Below the pieces are notes generated by a model, which saw only the letters and a program-made list of their open reading frames with translations, ran no database searches and was not told the origin of the DNA. Below, piece by piece: positions 33,101 through 48,100 of a stretch of 64,000 bases of DNA. Source of the DNA: Branchinecta lynchi (taxonomy: Eukaryota; Arthropoda; Branchiopoda; Anostraca; Branchinectidae); NCBI GenBank assembly GCA_023053575.1, contig JAKZAP010000010.1, positions 10,935,225-10,999,224 on the forward strand. Reading direction: 5' to 3'. Every line of letters starts with the position of its first letter. The first letter of the stretch is position 1. The position numbers and the translations under genes are program-made.

Positions 33101-36100
33101 AAGTGCAAACAAGCAATAAAACTGTTCAAAGAAGGCAAAGAACAAATGTGGGATTGCTCTTCCCACTACAGACGAAATTTGACGAAACTTAGTTTAGTGT
33201 TTAGTCATATGTTGGCCGAGTTAAAAGCTCTGTTCCCCAATGGACATTTTGCTGGTGATCAGTTTAGGATAACAAAGAGTGACGCAGCAGATTTTTGGAG
33301 AACTTCCTTCGGTGATAGGTAAGAACATTTCTCTCCGCTAAGTTCCATAGCTTCATCCGCTCGCCTTGTTTTCACGGCGCCTACGAGCATTTGCATTAGT
33401 TTTGTTTTTGCAGATACCATGGTCTCTGTTACCGCGGTAACTGGATCTGCAATTAGTCGTTTTTGCAGTTACCGTGATATACGGTTGCTCTGCAAAAACG
33501 ACAATTGCCGAAATTGCGCTTTTCGAAGTCATCCCGACAGAAAAACTGACACTCAGCCACACCGCTAAGTGTCAAACTTCTTTCCCACTAATTTGACACC
33601 GTATGTGAGATGACTTTTTCAGATACCACGATCACTGGCCAGATACCACGATAACTGCAAGCATTCCTTTTGATCGTGGTGTCAGATACCACGATAGCTG
33701 CAAAACGACTTTAGACCGTGGTTAGGGTATCTGCAAAAACGCAGCTATTGCCTTTTAAAGCACAGCTCTTACTAGAAGGGATCCCTTCACTACGAAACGG
33801 ACCAGAAATATGTTTTTTTGGAAGTAACATTACTTTCGACGTGAAAATAGCGATTTTCTTCTTAGCGCTTGTCGACTCTTTTCAGCCTTTCTGTTCTCCG
33901 ACGCGGCGGCTTGGCCCAAAATATTACGAAACTGAACGCGCCGTGGTTAATAAGTGGGAAAACTAATCAAAACAAAAGAAATCAGAAACAGAAGATAGAT
34001 CTGATGGTCTAGATCTGATGGTCTACCATGCCCTCCAAACGAAAAGCAACACTTTCAAGCTTCTCATATCCTTATGTGTGAGAGAGTGGACTTTGAAGAC
34101 CGGCGAAGTTTGCGTTGGGTGAGGCTAACTCGGCGCGACCGAAAAAAGCGCTAAAAATTCGTAGACACAAAACGAAACAGTGGCGAAAGGTGGGGATTTT
34201 AGAAGCTTATTATTCCATAAGCGAGCTAGATGTACTGTAAAAGGCAGAATAAGCAAGAAGGGGCCTTTAAATGGTCCTTTTCCCGCTATGTCCCAAAAGC
34301 TGCATTGTAAACTTTTCAGAGCCCTACCCCGAGATCTGTGTGTATAAGTGGGCCTGAAAAGAGGGTAAACATAACCGAGTCTGGGGTCTGTGTAATTTTC
34401 TTCTGTGTTCTTCTTTTTTTCTTGTTATTTACTCCGTCTTCGTGCTTCGGGCTTATTTTTACGGGTTGAAAATAAAGTCATCATCATCAAAAGAGCCGTC
34501 ACGAGCTGGATATTTGGCTGCGCCACAATAGGTGAGCGTGCTCTACTCTTCTAGCAATAGTATCCATTAGTTACTACTTTCGTTCCTACCGCGTAAAAAT
34601 TTACTACGCCGATCGTTCCGTCCTTCTCGAAATAGTGACTATTTGCTTACCACGCTCGGGAGCGTAGTTGGCGTGGTAACTACGATCTCTGTGACATGAT
34701 TGGCCCGATCAGCCCGCAGCATGATATTTTGGCGAAAATGTAAAATACGTTACAACCTTGACGCCAAAAAGCCAGCATCCGTGACGTTATGCGTAGAAGC
34801 TACGGTAAGTACGGTGGAACACGCTGAATATCGGCAGACTCGGGTGCGAGTGGTTTGATTTTACAGACTCGCGTAATAAATGAAAATTAATGCGTACATT
34901 GTCGTCCGGAATATGAATGACATTGTTGCAAGGCCGTATCCAGGGGGGGGGGGGGGGTTAGGGGGTTGACCCTCCCACAAACATACAAAAATGATCATTT
35001 GCATAGGCTTTTCCCTCTGATCTATTTGTTTTTTGTACTTTTTTGTCCGACCAGCAGTTTAAAAAAAAAATACTGCAGTTAACTTTAATCTTTATGCGGA
35101 GAAACTGTTTACAGTGTAGCTGTCCAAAATCTCAAAATTCCATTTCCGTAGCGAAAAACAACCCCCCGAAAGGCACCCCCCCCCAAAAAAAAAAAAAAAA
35201 AAAAAATCCTGGATACGGGCCTGCATTGTTGTAACCTTTTTTCGAAACTTTCAGTCCAGTCGTGGTCCTTGATTCCAGAAAATGACAGAAATTGTAATAT
35301 GCTATTCTTTTGACCCGTAAACAAAATGAGACCATTTCCGGTCCGCGAAACCGGCGAAAAACAAGTTTTCCCCTTCTGCAGAATCTCGCGGACTGGCTGT
35401 CCACATCTATCAGTTGCGGGATAATTGAGGAATGCGTTTATATACTGTATAAAGTTTTTCCGTATAAAGATTAAAGTTAACTCCAGTATTTGCTACTCGG
35501 ATTATCCCTATCTCTACGCAGGTAAGATTAATACCAAATAAAGATAAGATGAATCCGAGTAGCAAATACTGCAGTTAACTTTGATCTGTATACGGAGAAA
35601 CTTTTTACAGTGTAGCTGTCCGAAATCTCAAAATTCCGTTTCCCTAGCAAATTCCGTTTTTGGAAACCTACTAACTTTTTCAGGATCGTTGTGTCTTGGA
35701 AGGAGTTCAAGGATGCCCTGTCCAAGGTCCATCCCATTAGTTACGGATTAGAAACGATAGCTCTCAAGTCGACGATCGATTTGACATGCGATGATTATAT
35801 TTCAAACTTCGAGTTTGACGTCTTTACACGGTAAGATGTTATCATGTCCTCTGAAGGGATTTAGAAGGAGAATTTGACGGTTTATCTCTCTAAGCTTTAG
35901 GAGATAGTGAAAGGTCCAGGAAGTCCAGTTTTACTTCAGCTCGGAAGTGTCACAACCCTTGACTTTATCCCTGCCGAACTCGCAGCGTGACTCCTCGTTT
36001 CCCTTCCGTCTTTTCTTCTAAGCACCAGCAGTGTTTTGTTGGCGAAAGAAAATGAGACGTAGAGATTTAAAAAAAGAAATCTGTCTTGATGGTTCGTCTA

Positions 36101-39100
36101 TTCAGTGCCTAAAGATAAGCTAACTGCCTAGATTCCTGTTCTGGGTGCCCAGCCGTTTTATTGCGAAAGAAAATGTGACATAGAAATCGTAAAAAATTCT
36201 GACGATCCGCACCAGAAGTGTTTTACTGCAAAAAAAAAACGAGTCGTAGAAATTGTAAAAATTCTGGCTAGATGTTTCTTCTGGATAATGCTTAAAGGTA
36301 GGCTACTGCCCAGGCTCCTTTTCCCAGTTTCCAGCCCGATTTCGTTTGTTTTTTAGGAATTTTCAGGATTTGTGGATTTTCTCCAGATTTCGGTGCAGGC
36401 CGGATTAGATTTCTGTAAAATAAATAAATAATAAGACTAGAAAAAAAATTTGGCCAGCTTTCTCCCCCTTTGTTTTTACAGAAAAAGTAGTGGTAATAAT
36501 GGAATTATTTTCATCCTCACTTAAGTCAGGCCATATATGCCAAGAAATTAGTCCCCGTACAGACATTTTGTTTTATGAAACAGCAAACCTTGGTGAGTTC
36601 CGTTCGGAGGTTTATTTGGAATAATAATTTTAATTTGTTTGTTCCCACAGTTCCATAAGGCAAACGAGTGGAGTAAAAGAAGAAGTACACTAGATGACAA
36701 TAGATAACTGAAGGAAATATACCAGAACACAAGCGGGGAATTGAGAATGGGTCAGTCGAAACTCATGAAAATGGTATTACTATAATGATCAAAGTTGTAA
36801 TTGTTACTCCCTTGGGTGTGTAGTGCTGGTGACATGCGATCTAAGATGCTGTGTGCTATCGGATAAAAACTCTTTGAGTATTCCCAGCGTCTGATGTGGT
36901 TTCCCTCGTCCGGAAACTTATGATTGTTTTCCCAGGAGACTGGAGAGGAATTTGAGACTTTGTTCTAAGTAAGCTGGGGATAATCAGTTTTTCTGGAACA
37001 AAAATACGACCATAATGACAATTGATCTTATAAAACCAAACCTTGGGAGCGTGGGAAGGACGAGAACTATATGAGAAGCGGAGTGTCTGGTGTGAAATTT
37101 CCGCGGGCTGATAGCAGTCAAATACAGTCCTCGGTGAATTGAATTCTGGACAAGCCTGATGTGTAGGTCATGTGTGTATGGCCCTTGCCAAGAAAGTCCG
37201 AAATACAAGATGTCAGTTGACTTATTTGTTTAACATCACAAACTTGAATAACTAGCATAAGTATTCCTTCAGCCCGATCTGACTGCGAATCATATTTTAT
37301 GTTTTTGTTTTTGTTCTCTTTTTGTTGATGTCAAAATGTAGTTAGAAGACGGCTTTTTATTTTATTTTCGTTGTGCAACATTGTCAGTGCTAAAGTATGC
37401 CACCAGGCATGTGCACTGGTCCGTGATTTTTATCTATGTTTGTTGTAAATAAATACTACTACTACTACTACTACTATGGTGCTAGACGGATGAATCAGCT
37501 GAGATTTATTTTAGCGAAACTTAAACAGGAGTACGATGCTGGCTGGTGTTGGGTTGGGTGTTGGGTTTTGGCCCTTCTTGGCAAGGGTCTTCTTTAGGCT
37601 GTAGGCTAGTTGTAAGACAAACCTGCTATAAATAAATGAAATTTCTAGTAATTATTAATCTCCTGTTTCGGAGAGGTCTTTCTTAGGAACAGCTGGAGGT
37701 GAAAGTTAGAGCTCGGTGTTAATTTCAGACACGGTGAAAATCGAGCAGCGGTTACAGCAGCCGTGCCCAAACTGAAACACCAGCACTAGAAAGTGTTGTA
37801 CTGGCGTTCCAGTGCCAAAATAAATCTCTGCTGATTCATCATTTACAGCCATGAAAGATGATTCGCAAATATGATAGCTTGGGCTGAAGAAGTACTGATA
37901 CTATTTCTTCATGTTGATTCAGTTGATAATCCTCAAGCTAGACAAAAGATTTGTCTTCCGATGCTCATACTTGGTCGGGTTTGATCCTGATCCTGCCAAA
38001 CATTTTGCTTATCCACCTGCATAGTGAAAAAACCTGTGACCAGGTTCGTTTTTTTCCCCTTGAGCCTGAAGAAGACCCTTGGCAAGAAGGACCGAAATAT
38101 TGATAGAATAAAATTTAGCTGACGCATCTATTTAACGTTTTTTTTCAATATGATTCATAGTCTGCAAGGGCTAAAGAAGTACTAATTATATTTTGACAGT
38201 TTACTGTAAAAAGTTTGTCCGTATAAAGATTAAAGTTAACTGCAGTATTTGCTATTCGGATTATTCTTATCTCTACGCAGATAAGATTAATACCAAATGA
38301 GATAAGATGAATCTGAGTAGCAAATACTGCAGTTAACTTTAATCTTTATACGGAGAAACTTTTTACAGTGTATCTAGACATATCGGTTTTGCACTGTCAA
38401 ATATGATTCGCAGTCGGCTTGGGCCGAAGGAATATTTAGTACTAATTTAACAAGTTATTATGGGCCCTCACTGTGACTTTTACTTAATCTTGATTCAGTC
38501 AGGCTTTCCCTTCCTTGGAGCACCTAGTCCCTTAGCTGCTCATTCCCTCCCTATTCCCTCGGCTAATAACCTATTTCCTGGTTGTATAACTTCTGAGCAG
38601 CAGCAGAATGAGCTCTTGGTAATGATATTATTCTAATAGGCTGTTCCAGCCCTGGTCCTCGTTGCTGCGGAACTGGCAAATCCTGGCAGTAACTCATCCT
38701 GGATACGTAGCGTTCCTGACATACGATGAAGTCAAAGCACGGCTGGAGAAGTACAAAAACAAGCCTGGAAGGTAGGGACATGTCTGTACTTTCATCAGTT
38801 GTGATGGTGAATCCCATGGATGCTCTAGACCAGTGGTTCCCAACCTTTTCCGTGCCGCGTACCCCTAATAAAGGTTCGAAGAGATTGCGTACCCCCTTTT
38901 TCAGAACATGAAAAAGAGGATAGTTATTATCATAAATGATAAGGCATACATGTGTAAAAATATGTACAAAATCAATGAGACAATCACTTGAGGCTGCTTT
39001 GAAGCAAAAAAAAAATTCAAATCTCGGCTCGACGTCATTAGCTGCATATTTTTTACTGTCAGCCTGTTTTTATATTTGGTTTTGATCTTCGGTGCCTTCA

Positions 39101-42100
39101 TCAAGCTGCATTGCAAAATTTTCCGTTAGCTTAATTTGTAACCTGAATGACAATATCTTTTGCAATGTATTCGATCCTTCTTGAAATAATATTGTTTGAA
39201 ACAACAGCTTTCACGGCAGTAAGCTAGCTGTTTTTGAACCAACATTATTTCACTGACTTTCACTAGCGCTTGTAATCAAAGAAGACTCGCACGGTTTGAC
39301 AATGCCCATCCCCCCCCCCCTCAAAAGGTCGGCCAGACGTTTAAAGAAAAGAGTCGGCGCTTCGTGTAAGCGTCGTAAAAGACCTGTCGGCAAGTAAAAA
39401 TACCTTGCCCCTTAAGATCCATTTTGGTTGGTGATGCCTCTGCTGGTAGTATTACGCTGTTGGCAATCAAAAACGAGTGAGGCGAGATTTTAAAGCTACA
39501 GACTAAATAAATTTTGGTTCCTTCACGTACCCCTTGCAAGGGTCTCGCGTACCCCTTGGGATACGCGTACCACCGTTTGGGAACCACTGCTCTAGACAAA
39601 CAACTCATATATCCAATTAGGTGAGCGCCTGGAGAATGCTATCGTCTTTTACATATAACGGAAAGTATACAAGGGACTTGGAATGTGACTTCCATTTCTT
39701 ATGATTTCCATCTTATTCAGAAAGTAAACAGTACATTGACCTGGGGGACTGAACTGTTTAGTTGAACTTGGTACGAGCGGGATGACTGGCCCTGTTGCCG
39801 TTTTTGTCTCGCGATTGTTGATGGGTACGAACTATGTTGATACGCCTTACGTTCGCAGCGCGCTTGTCTGAGATGCCGGAAGGTTTTGGGCTCAAATCTC
39901 GTCCGAGAAATGTTTTCATTTTGTGGCTCACCACTTAAAGTACAGTCGGCTGGAAAGCACTGGTCAAAAAGGTCTGAGAATAGCAAAACCTCATTTGACG
40001 TCAAAGATTTCGAGTTATGGCAAATAAGTTGAAGTAAATTGACCTAAAGTTGAGCAACCTACACCGTTCTCTGTTATCTTTTACTTCACTACTTATAGCC
40101 TACTATCAGCTGGAAAGCACTGGTCAAAAAGTTCTGAGAAAGTTGTCGGGAGTTCAGGACCTCAGGTTACGTCATAGATTTTGAGCTTTGAACGATGACT
40201 TCATTCATTCATTTATTCATACTACATAACATAATTATAAGGCAAGAAACAAGACCCCCTGAAGCTATCTTGTTGGAGATCCATTACCTATACACTAACC
40301 TGAATATTTTCAGTGTAGGTCCTATACTGAAAATATTCATATTATAAAAAATCGTTACATCACATTACAAGCATAAATAAACTACACATACAGAAAAAAT
40401 ATTAACGGCAAAAAAATAAGAAAAATACATTGAAAAAAAAGAAAAGGAAAGGGAAGGAAACTGAAGTTAAACTGTAAACCTACACTGTTCTCTTTAATCA
40501 AGACCATGGGCGGGTTATATAGAGCGTGTTCCACTGTACTTACTGTAGTTACTACGCATGACGTCACGAATTCTGGCTTTTTGCCGTCAAGGCTGGAAAC
40601 TTTTCTTGAGGATGGAACGGAAATAGTAACTAATAGTAACTATTGTTAGAAGGTGGAACACGCTCATAGTGTTCTTTTTAACCAGTCACTCCCATGCGAA
40701 TGCGAAGACTCCGTTAAAACGATATCCGATGTCTTGTCCAGGTTTTTTTTCTTCCAGAAGTTGAGATTACGCTAGCTCTCTACCTAACCTTCATAGTGCA
40801 TGCAGCAGTAGCTTTTCCATTATAGTTATGTAAAGAAACTTGTTTCGCTTTTAGTTTAAGTTTTCGGGATACCTGTGATTTCTTAAAAGTTGTCCGTCTG
40901 TCCGTCTCTCTGTCTGTTAAAACTATAATTCTCGAAGGGATTGAGATATTTTTATTAAAACTTGGCATGAGAAATCTTTGGATCAAAGTACAGATTAAGT
41001 TCGAAGATGGGCTCTGTAGCCCTACATTTGGTGTTGGGGAAGGGGTATCAAATTAAGGGGCGACAAAAATATTTTTTAAAAGCAAATGAGATAGTCGATT
41101 TAGGGGTAAGGAGACATGCTGACCCCAGAATATGCAAATTACTTACTCACTGCACAAGTAGTTCGCCGGGAATCCGGTCAAAACTGGAAAATTTGTAAAG
41201 TTGATTAGAGGTTCGATTAAGGGGTAAGAAGAAATGCTGAATCAGCGGACAAGTAGTTCACCCGGAATCCGGCCAAAACCGGAAAGTAAAACAAAGTAAA
41301 AGTTTAATCTGAAGTTGATTAGCTGTTCGATTTTAGGGTAAGGATATATGTTTGACCCTGAATGTGAAAATGAATGAATTTGCCCGGAATCCGGTCGAAA
41401 CCAGAAATTTGTAAAATGTAAAAGTTTAGTTTGAATTTGATTAAATGTTCGATTTAGGGGTGAGAAGACATGCTGAATCTGTATATGGCAATCATTTTTT
41501 CCTCGGACGAACAGTTCGCACGGAATCCGGGTGAAACCGGAAAATTTGTTAAAATATTTTTTTTTTCTGAAGTGATTAGATGTTCGATGTAGGGGTAAGA
41601 AGACATGCTGAATTCGTTTTTGAGCTCTTATTATTATTATTATTATTTATTTATAACCCATCAAGTGGCCGAGGCCAAACAAAACGGAGTATGAAAAAAA
41701 ATGAAAAAAATAAAGGAATAAGTAAACAGAGTAAACTGAAGCACAAACTAACAAAAAATCCAAACAAGCTTGAGTCACATCCGTTTCAAGGGGCTCCGCA
41801 TTAGTAGTTCGTAGATTTCGTAAACTCAATCACTTTCGGACAGAGTAGGCTGTACGCAGGGTGTTTGGCACTCCCACAATTGGCGCACTTCACAGAGGTT
41901 GAAGTGCACGGGCTCTCACGGCTGGATTGTAGATTTTGATTTACAGCTAGTAGAATCCGGCTGAAACAGGAAATTTGGCAGAAGTAAGACTGGAAGTTTT
42001 GATCAGTTTCGACAAAGTAGATACGACGTACTTTATAGGGGTAAACACCTATGTCGAATCCATATCTGAACTTGCTCTTTTCAGATGATCACAATTGGCC

Positions 42101-45100
42101 TTAATCTGTTAAAGTCTTAATCAAATATTATATTTTTGGGATCCCATCAAAACCTTTGGTCTTGTTTAATTCATAACGGTAAACCACAAATATCTTAGAC
42201 AATCACTGTAGAATCGTCCTTTGTCATTTTGCAGAAGATGGGGTCATGAGATTTTTTCATCCAAATAAGCTGTTTTTTTATCCTATATTGTCCTATATTT
42301 TAATGTGGAAAAATCCTATATCCTATATATATTTTAGCCTTAGGTCACTCCCAGGCCTGCGTAGGATAGTCTTTGTAGTCACCATGAAGCATCCAGTCAT
42401 GCATGTAGCTTGCTTGTTAATACTGCCTTTTGGAACGAATTCACTGTGGATGAAACATAAGTTACTACCACTGTCGATGGACATGGTAATTTCGTTTCCA
42501 TTGGCTACACCTTTAATTAGGTGGGACCCAAGACTCTTTTGCTTTTCTTCTGAGCTTTGTGAAATCTGCTTATTTTCATCTGTTTGTCTAGGCCTACTTG
42601 TTTCCCCCTCAGTGAGCTGATATGGAAATACCGTCCGTGGGTGCGAGTCTACTAGAGAAATACCAACGAAATGTTTCTTTTCCCTTTTCAGCTCCGCTTC
42701 TCGTTGCCTTTTCTGGGCAATACCTGGCGAAGTGATTAGGCTTATCACGAATTAAGCAATTCTCAAATTACCTTGAGACCTGCTCTTGTGTCCAGTTCTC
42801 TCGACGGGATTCTCGTCCGTACTTGTCTCGCTTGTAGGCACTATCTCGCGCCTCCATGAAATGCTCCGCTATCTCTATTGCCTCTTCTTGGGATGCTCTT
42901 GCCTAAGGTGTCGCTCTAAACCTGAAATAGATGATGTACCTTCAATAAATTGCTCTAGCAACTTGCTATCTAAAACGTAATGCATTCTGGGTTTCGTATC
43001 GGGCAAATTAGCTGTTCTACCCCCTTGTGCCGGAATAGGATCCGTATCAGCCTCAGATATGCCCAACCACTTCCTGCAGTATGATGCAAGATTGTCCGCG
43101 AAGTCTTGGAAATTCGTGTCATTGTAGATTAGGCTACCACAAATTACGGATAAAAATATGTTTTTCGGGAAATATCATGTCGAATGATATTTCCCCTTAC
43201 AAAGAGATGGCTAATTACAAGAAATGGGATTAACTTGACTTAAATGACTTAAATCACGTCCGGACGGGGCGGCCTTTTTGGGGCCTCTCTTGGCTTTGGG
43301 CTGTGTGAAGATTTGTTTTCTTTCTAATTCGGTAATGATTTTAATAATCAGACTTTTATTTTCGACCCACGGCACAAGCCATAGACGAACTAAAAGAAAG
43401 AGAAATAAATGGTCTTTGATTTAGGGCTTCAGAACTTTCGCTAGCAAGGGCAAGATGGTTATTGTCGTTTGTGTCTATGCTTCCCGGATACTTGAAACTC
43501 TTGACCCTTTCTATTTCTACTCATTTAATTTTTAGTTTTGGTGGGAATGGATTAGTCACGCATGGATCTCGGTTGCCCTCGTTGATTACCATTCCGAAAG
43601 CCGATTGGCTGCTTCTGTAACTAAATACAAAGCAAATTCACGCTATTGGAAACCCAAACTTGTAAAAAATCTTCAAAGAATTACTGCAATCCTATTGATT
43701 TATTGTGTGTACCTGCCGTATCTCATGTCTCTTCCGTGCGTCTTTCCTGAGTGGTTCTTGGGAAGTTTCCCCTTTTTATTTCTTTACAAATTCTCCTACT
43801 CTACCACTAGACTTGTTGTGGAGTGTTAGATAGAGGAGGCGCCCAGAAGGGGCTTTCTGTCGGAAAGTGCGAATTTTTTTTTAAAGATGGATTGCATGGC
43901 TTGGGCTGAGTTTGACTGGAGAAGACAGGACCCCGACTGCAGACTCTGCCAAATTGCCCAAGAAACGTTGCAGCATCTTCTCTCCGAATGCAATAGACCA
44001 TGCCCAAAGCTGAGATATAGAGATCCGAACTCCTGAAGCAAAACCTCCCTCGTGAAATCGAAGAAATCTCTTCAGTATCACTCCCCCCTAGATGCGAACG
44101 TGCAGTGTTCCTGCCGATCATCACCGCCCTCAAGTTCCTCTGTATTTCTTAAGAGCACCGTTTATCTCGGCCCAAGGTTGCCCTAACCTAACCTAACCAC
44201 GACCCAGCGATACAACCAAACCTACGATCAACCCCAAGGAAGCTGAAAGGGTCTCTCCCTGGAACCCAGGTGCTGACGAATCCAAAGAAGAAGGGCGGTC
44301 TTTCACACTCTAATCAGACGGAGCGCTGCTACGTCCCAGTCCTAGGATTTGGATGTGTTGGCTCGGTTTTCTTCAGCATCCCAGGAATGGCAGACTACTG
44401 GTATCAGGAGTAAACCGGACGAATAACAGAAAAGGGCAGTTTCGGTACTCAGCCAGACAACAGACCCGTTTGGAAAGTCCATGCTCATCTCTCGTGCAAT
44501 TTTTTTTAAATCCGAATCGAAACCGGACTTGGTTTAATCCGTGGATCGCAGGATGAAGCTAAAGTTTAGTTCAATTTATTTAAACACGCTCAAATGTATG
44601 CACTCGGGTGGAATTTACCCACCCTAAATAAATCACGATTCAATCCATAATGCCTTTAACATGTATAAAATATAACAAACAACCAGGCAGAAAAAACGGA
44701 AAGAACCACTGACAGAGGTCATGAATCATGATCGATTTAAAGACCTCGAAATAGAAAACGTTAAAACGTCAGTGGTTCACGTCCCAATTGTTGTTGAAAA
44801 AATTCTAAAAATCTCGAATTTTGGTCTCATCAATTTGTGAAACGGCCTAGAAAGAGAAAGGAAATTTAAAATCGAAATTGAAAATGGAGCTGGACGAATC
44901 AAATCCTTTTTGGTGTATGGAGGCACCCGAGCGAAGATGGACCCATTTTAAATGGGCAAGACTCGTCCAGGAGGTCGCTAGTATTATTATCTTAATATCC
45001 GGCCTGAATGGGTGGGTCCTAACTAAACAAGACCAAAGGTTTCGATGGGATCCCCAAAAATTTGATATTTGATCCAGACAGTTAAATATTTTTATTTTTA

Positions 45101-48100
45101 AAGTTTAGAAAGAGATCAAGGCTTATAGTGGGGGTTGAAACACCTTCGAAACCTAAACAAATAACCGTCTTTGTACAGTTTCGAAAGACAGTACAATAAC
45201 TGGTAGATCCAAGAAAATCACGTTCAGATATGGATTCAGCATGTGTGCTTACCCCTACAAGTCATATCTGTTTTGACGTAACCGATCGAAACTTCCTGCC
45301 TTACTTTTGCCAATTTTCCAGTTTCGGCGGAATTCCGGAACTACTTGCCCTGCGAAAAAATAAAGCTAAAAAATCAATTCAGCGCATCTCCTTAGTCCTT
45401 ACCCCTATATCCAACATCTAATCAACCTCATATAAAATTTAACTTATAACATTTTTTTCGGTATCAGCCGGATTCCGGGCGAACTATATGTCCGGGTAAC
45501 AAAGGGTTATCGTATATGGATTCAGCGTCTCTTCTTACCTCTAGATCGAACATATAATCAGCTTCAAATAAAGCTTCTACTTTTTACAAAGTTTCCGGCT
45601 TTGGCCGGATTCCGGGCGTTGTCCGGCGAGAAAATGGTTTACACATTCGTGTTCAGCATGTCTTTTTACCCCTTAGTCGACTATCTCATTAGTTGTTCAT
45701 AATATTTTGTTTGACCCTTAATTTGAACCCCCTCCCCCACCCCTAAATATAGGGCTACATAGCCCATCTACGAGCTTGACCTTTCCCTTGACTCAAAAGT
45801 TCCTCACACCAAGTTTCATCAAAATATCTCATTCCGTTCGAGAGTCATCAACCTTGTCGTCCTAAGCTTGGTACCGACAGAACGTGAACCTTTCTCGCAA
45901 TGCAACGCAAAAAAGAAGACCAAAGGTTTAGATGGGATCCAAAAATCTAAGATTTGATTCAAACAATTGGGGCATATCTTCGCCATTCAGTCTTCGTCAG
46001 ATTCCTTGAAGATTTTTACTGTTAAAATAAATTTCAAAAATGGATTCAGCATGTTTCCGCCCCGATACCGAACTCTAATCGGTTTCACAAACAACTTTGA
46101 GCTTCAACCAAATTTCCAGTTTCACCCGAATTCGTGATGAACCATTTGTCCAGTAAGAAAACTAAGTTCAGACATGGTTTCCACAGACCTCCTTACCCCC
46201 TCAATGAATATCTTATTAGCTTAAAAGAAACATGTTTTTACCGTAAATTCGAAACCCCTCCTCTGCCCCTAAAGATAGGACTAAAGGACCCATCTACGAA
46301 ATTGACCTGTACTTTACCAGTGAATCCTCATTGAACAACATCCTCGCTTGAACAACATATTTCCTCGTTTGAACATTATATATCAACCACGTCGACCTCC
46401 GATTACACTAGACCTCTCCAACGTCCATAGAATAAACACATGAATTTCGTCATCCACGCGCAGAGCTATACTGGTTTGAGAATAAAGGGGTAGGGACTAC
46501 TATAGCCGGAAATTGGTCGAAAAATTGTGTGTCCAGTTTTGAACCGGGTGAACTACTTTCCCGGCAAGAAAATAACTTTCATATTCGGATTCAGCATGTC
46601 TCCTTACCCCTAAATCAGTTGTTACAAATATTAGTTTTTGCCCCTTAACTTGAAAACCCTCCCCCACCCTTAAATGTAGGGCTACAGAGCCATCAACAAA
46701 TATCCCATTCCCTTTGAGAGTTATGGTGCTCACAGACAGACGGATAACTTTTGCGTTGTCATAGGTATCCCTCCACTTACGTTTTGGGATCCCAAAAACG
46801 ACTCGAATTTACGAAAAAAAACTTGAAATACAAGAGCTACGAGCTCATACTTGTTACGAGTAGGTGGTGCTATAAAGTAGATAAGAACCGGAAAACTCCG
46901 GCAAAACTTTCGGGGAGCTCCGGTACCCCCCCCCCCCCACCGTGCTCAGAATGGTCCGGACCTTAAAATATGTAATCTAGGGCACATCGTCTCCTACTTT
47001 TCTCCACTCGTTTGACCCGTATGCGAGCCACAAAATTTCCCCTTATCACTCATTCGAGTGAAACTAAAGTTTCACTCGAATCGGACCACCCGTTTGCTAC
47101 CTACGGAAGTCAATAGTTGCCGGATTCACCTTTTCTTAACTCCCCAAAAATGGTCGGATCCAGGATTAGAAGTTTTCCTAGGGCATTGTGTCAGGTCCTC
47201 AAGTCTATTCGGTCGGTTCACTAGTATGCCTGCCAAGTTTCATCGTCCTTAGCACATCTTGAAGGATCCTAACTCGTGATCACTGGAATTCTGGGAAACT
47301 CCCTCCAGCTCCCCCCAAAGAGCCCCGATATGGTCTGGTTCTTCGGGAACGTATCTAGGTCATACGCTTGTTCTTCCCACCAAATTCCATCCCGATCCCT
47401 CGACGCTAAGCGTTTCACGAAAGTTATGGTGCCCTCCCCCCCCGCAAGTACGAGATCCGGTCAGGACTTGACACGGAACATCTAAGACGACACCTCTTTC
47501 CACTTGCCAAGTTTCATTCAAATGAGATCGCCCGTTCAAAAGCTATGAATGTCACTAGATTCCCGATTTCCCATCCTTCCACTTTCTGCGTGATGGTCGG
47601 ATCATACAAACGACTATTCTCAAGTCAGCTTGTTCGAGTCCCGGATAGGCCAGGCCAGTTTCATCGCCCTAGTACATCAGGAAGTACCCGCCTCCCCCCC
47701 CCCCCCCAAGTCCCCCCACAGTGACCGAATCCGGTCTGGTTATGTCAGTGATGTATCTAGGACTTGTGCTTGCTCCTCCACCAAGTCTCATCCGGACCCC
47801 TCCACCCTAAGCGTTTCCCAAGATTCCCGGTTCCCCCCTCCGTATCCCCCCAAAGTCACCGGATCCGGTCCGGATTTTAAGTGGGTCGTCTGAGGCACGA
47901 GGTCTTTCCAAGTTTCATTAAGATCCGACCACCCTTTCAAAAGTTATAAATACCTCAAATTCCGGGCTCCCGGATTTCCCCTCCCTCCACTCCGCCCACG
48001 ATGCTCGGATCAAGGAAATGACTATTTCCAACTGAATCATTTGGGTCCCTGCTATGCCAAGTTTCATTGTCCTAGCTTATGTGGAAGGGCCCGAACTAGC

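Noticed and set aside
39830..39910. Possible tRNA-derived SINE (GGTTTTGGGCTCAAATCTC as a B box)
   Set aside because: No convincing A box upstream and no cloverleaf; kept out for lack of support.
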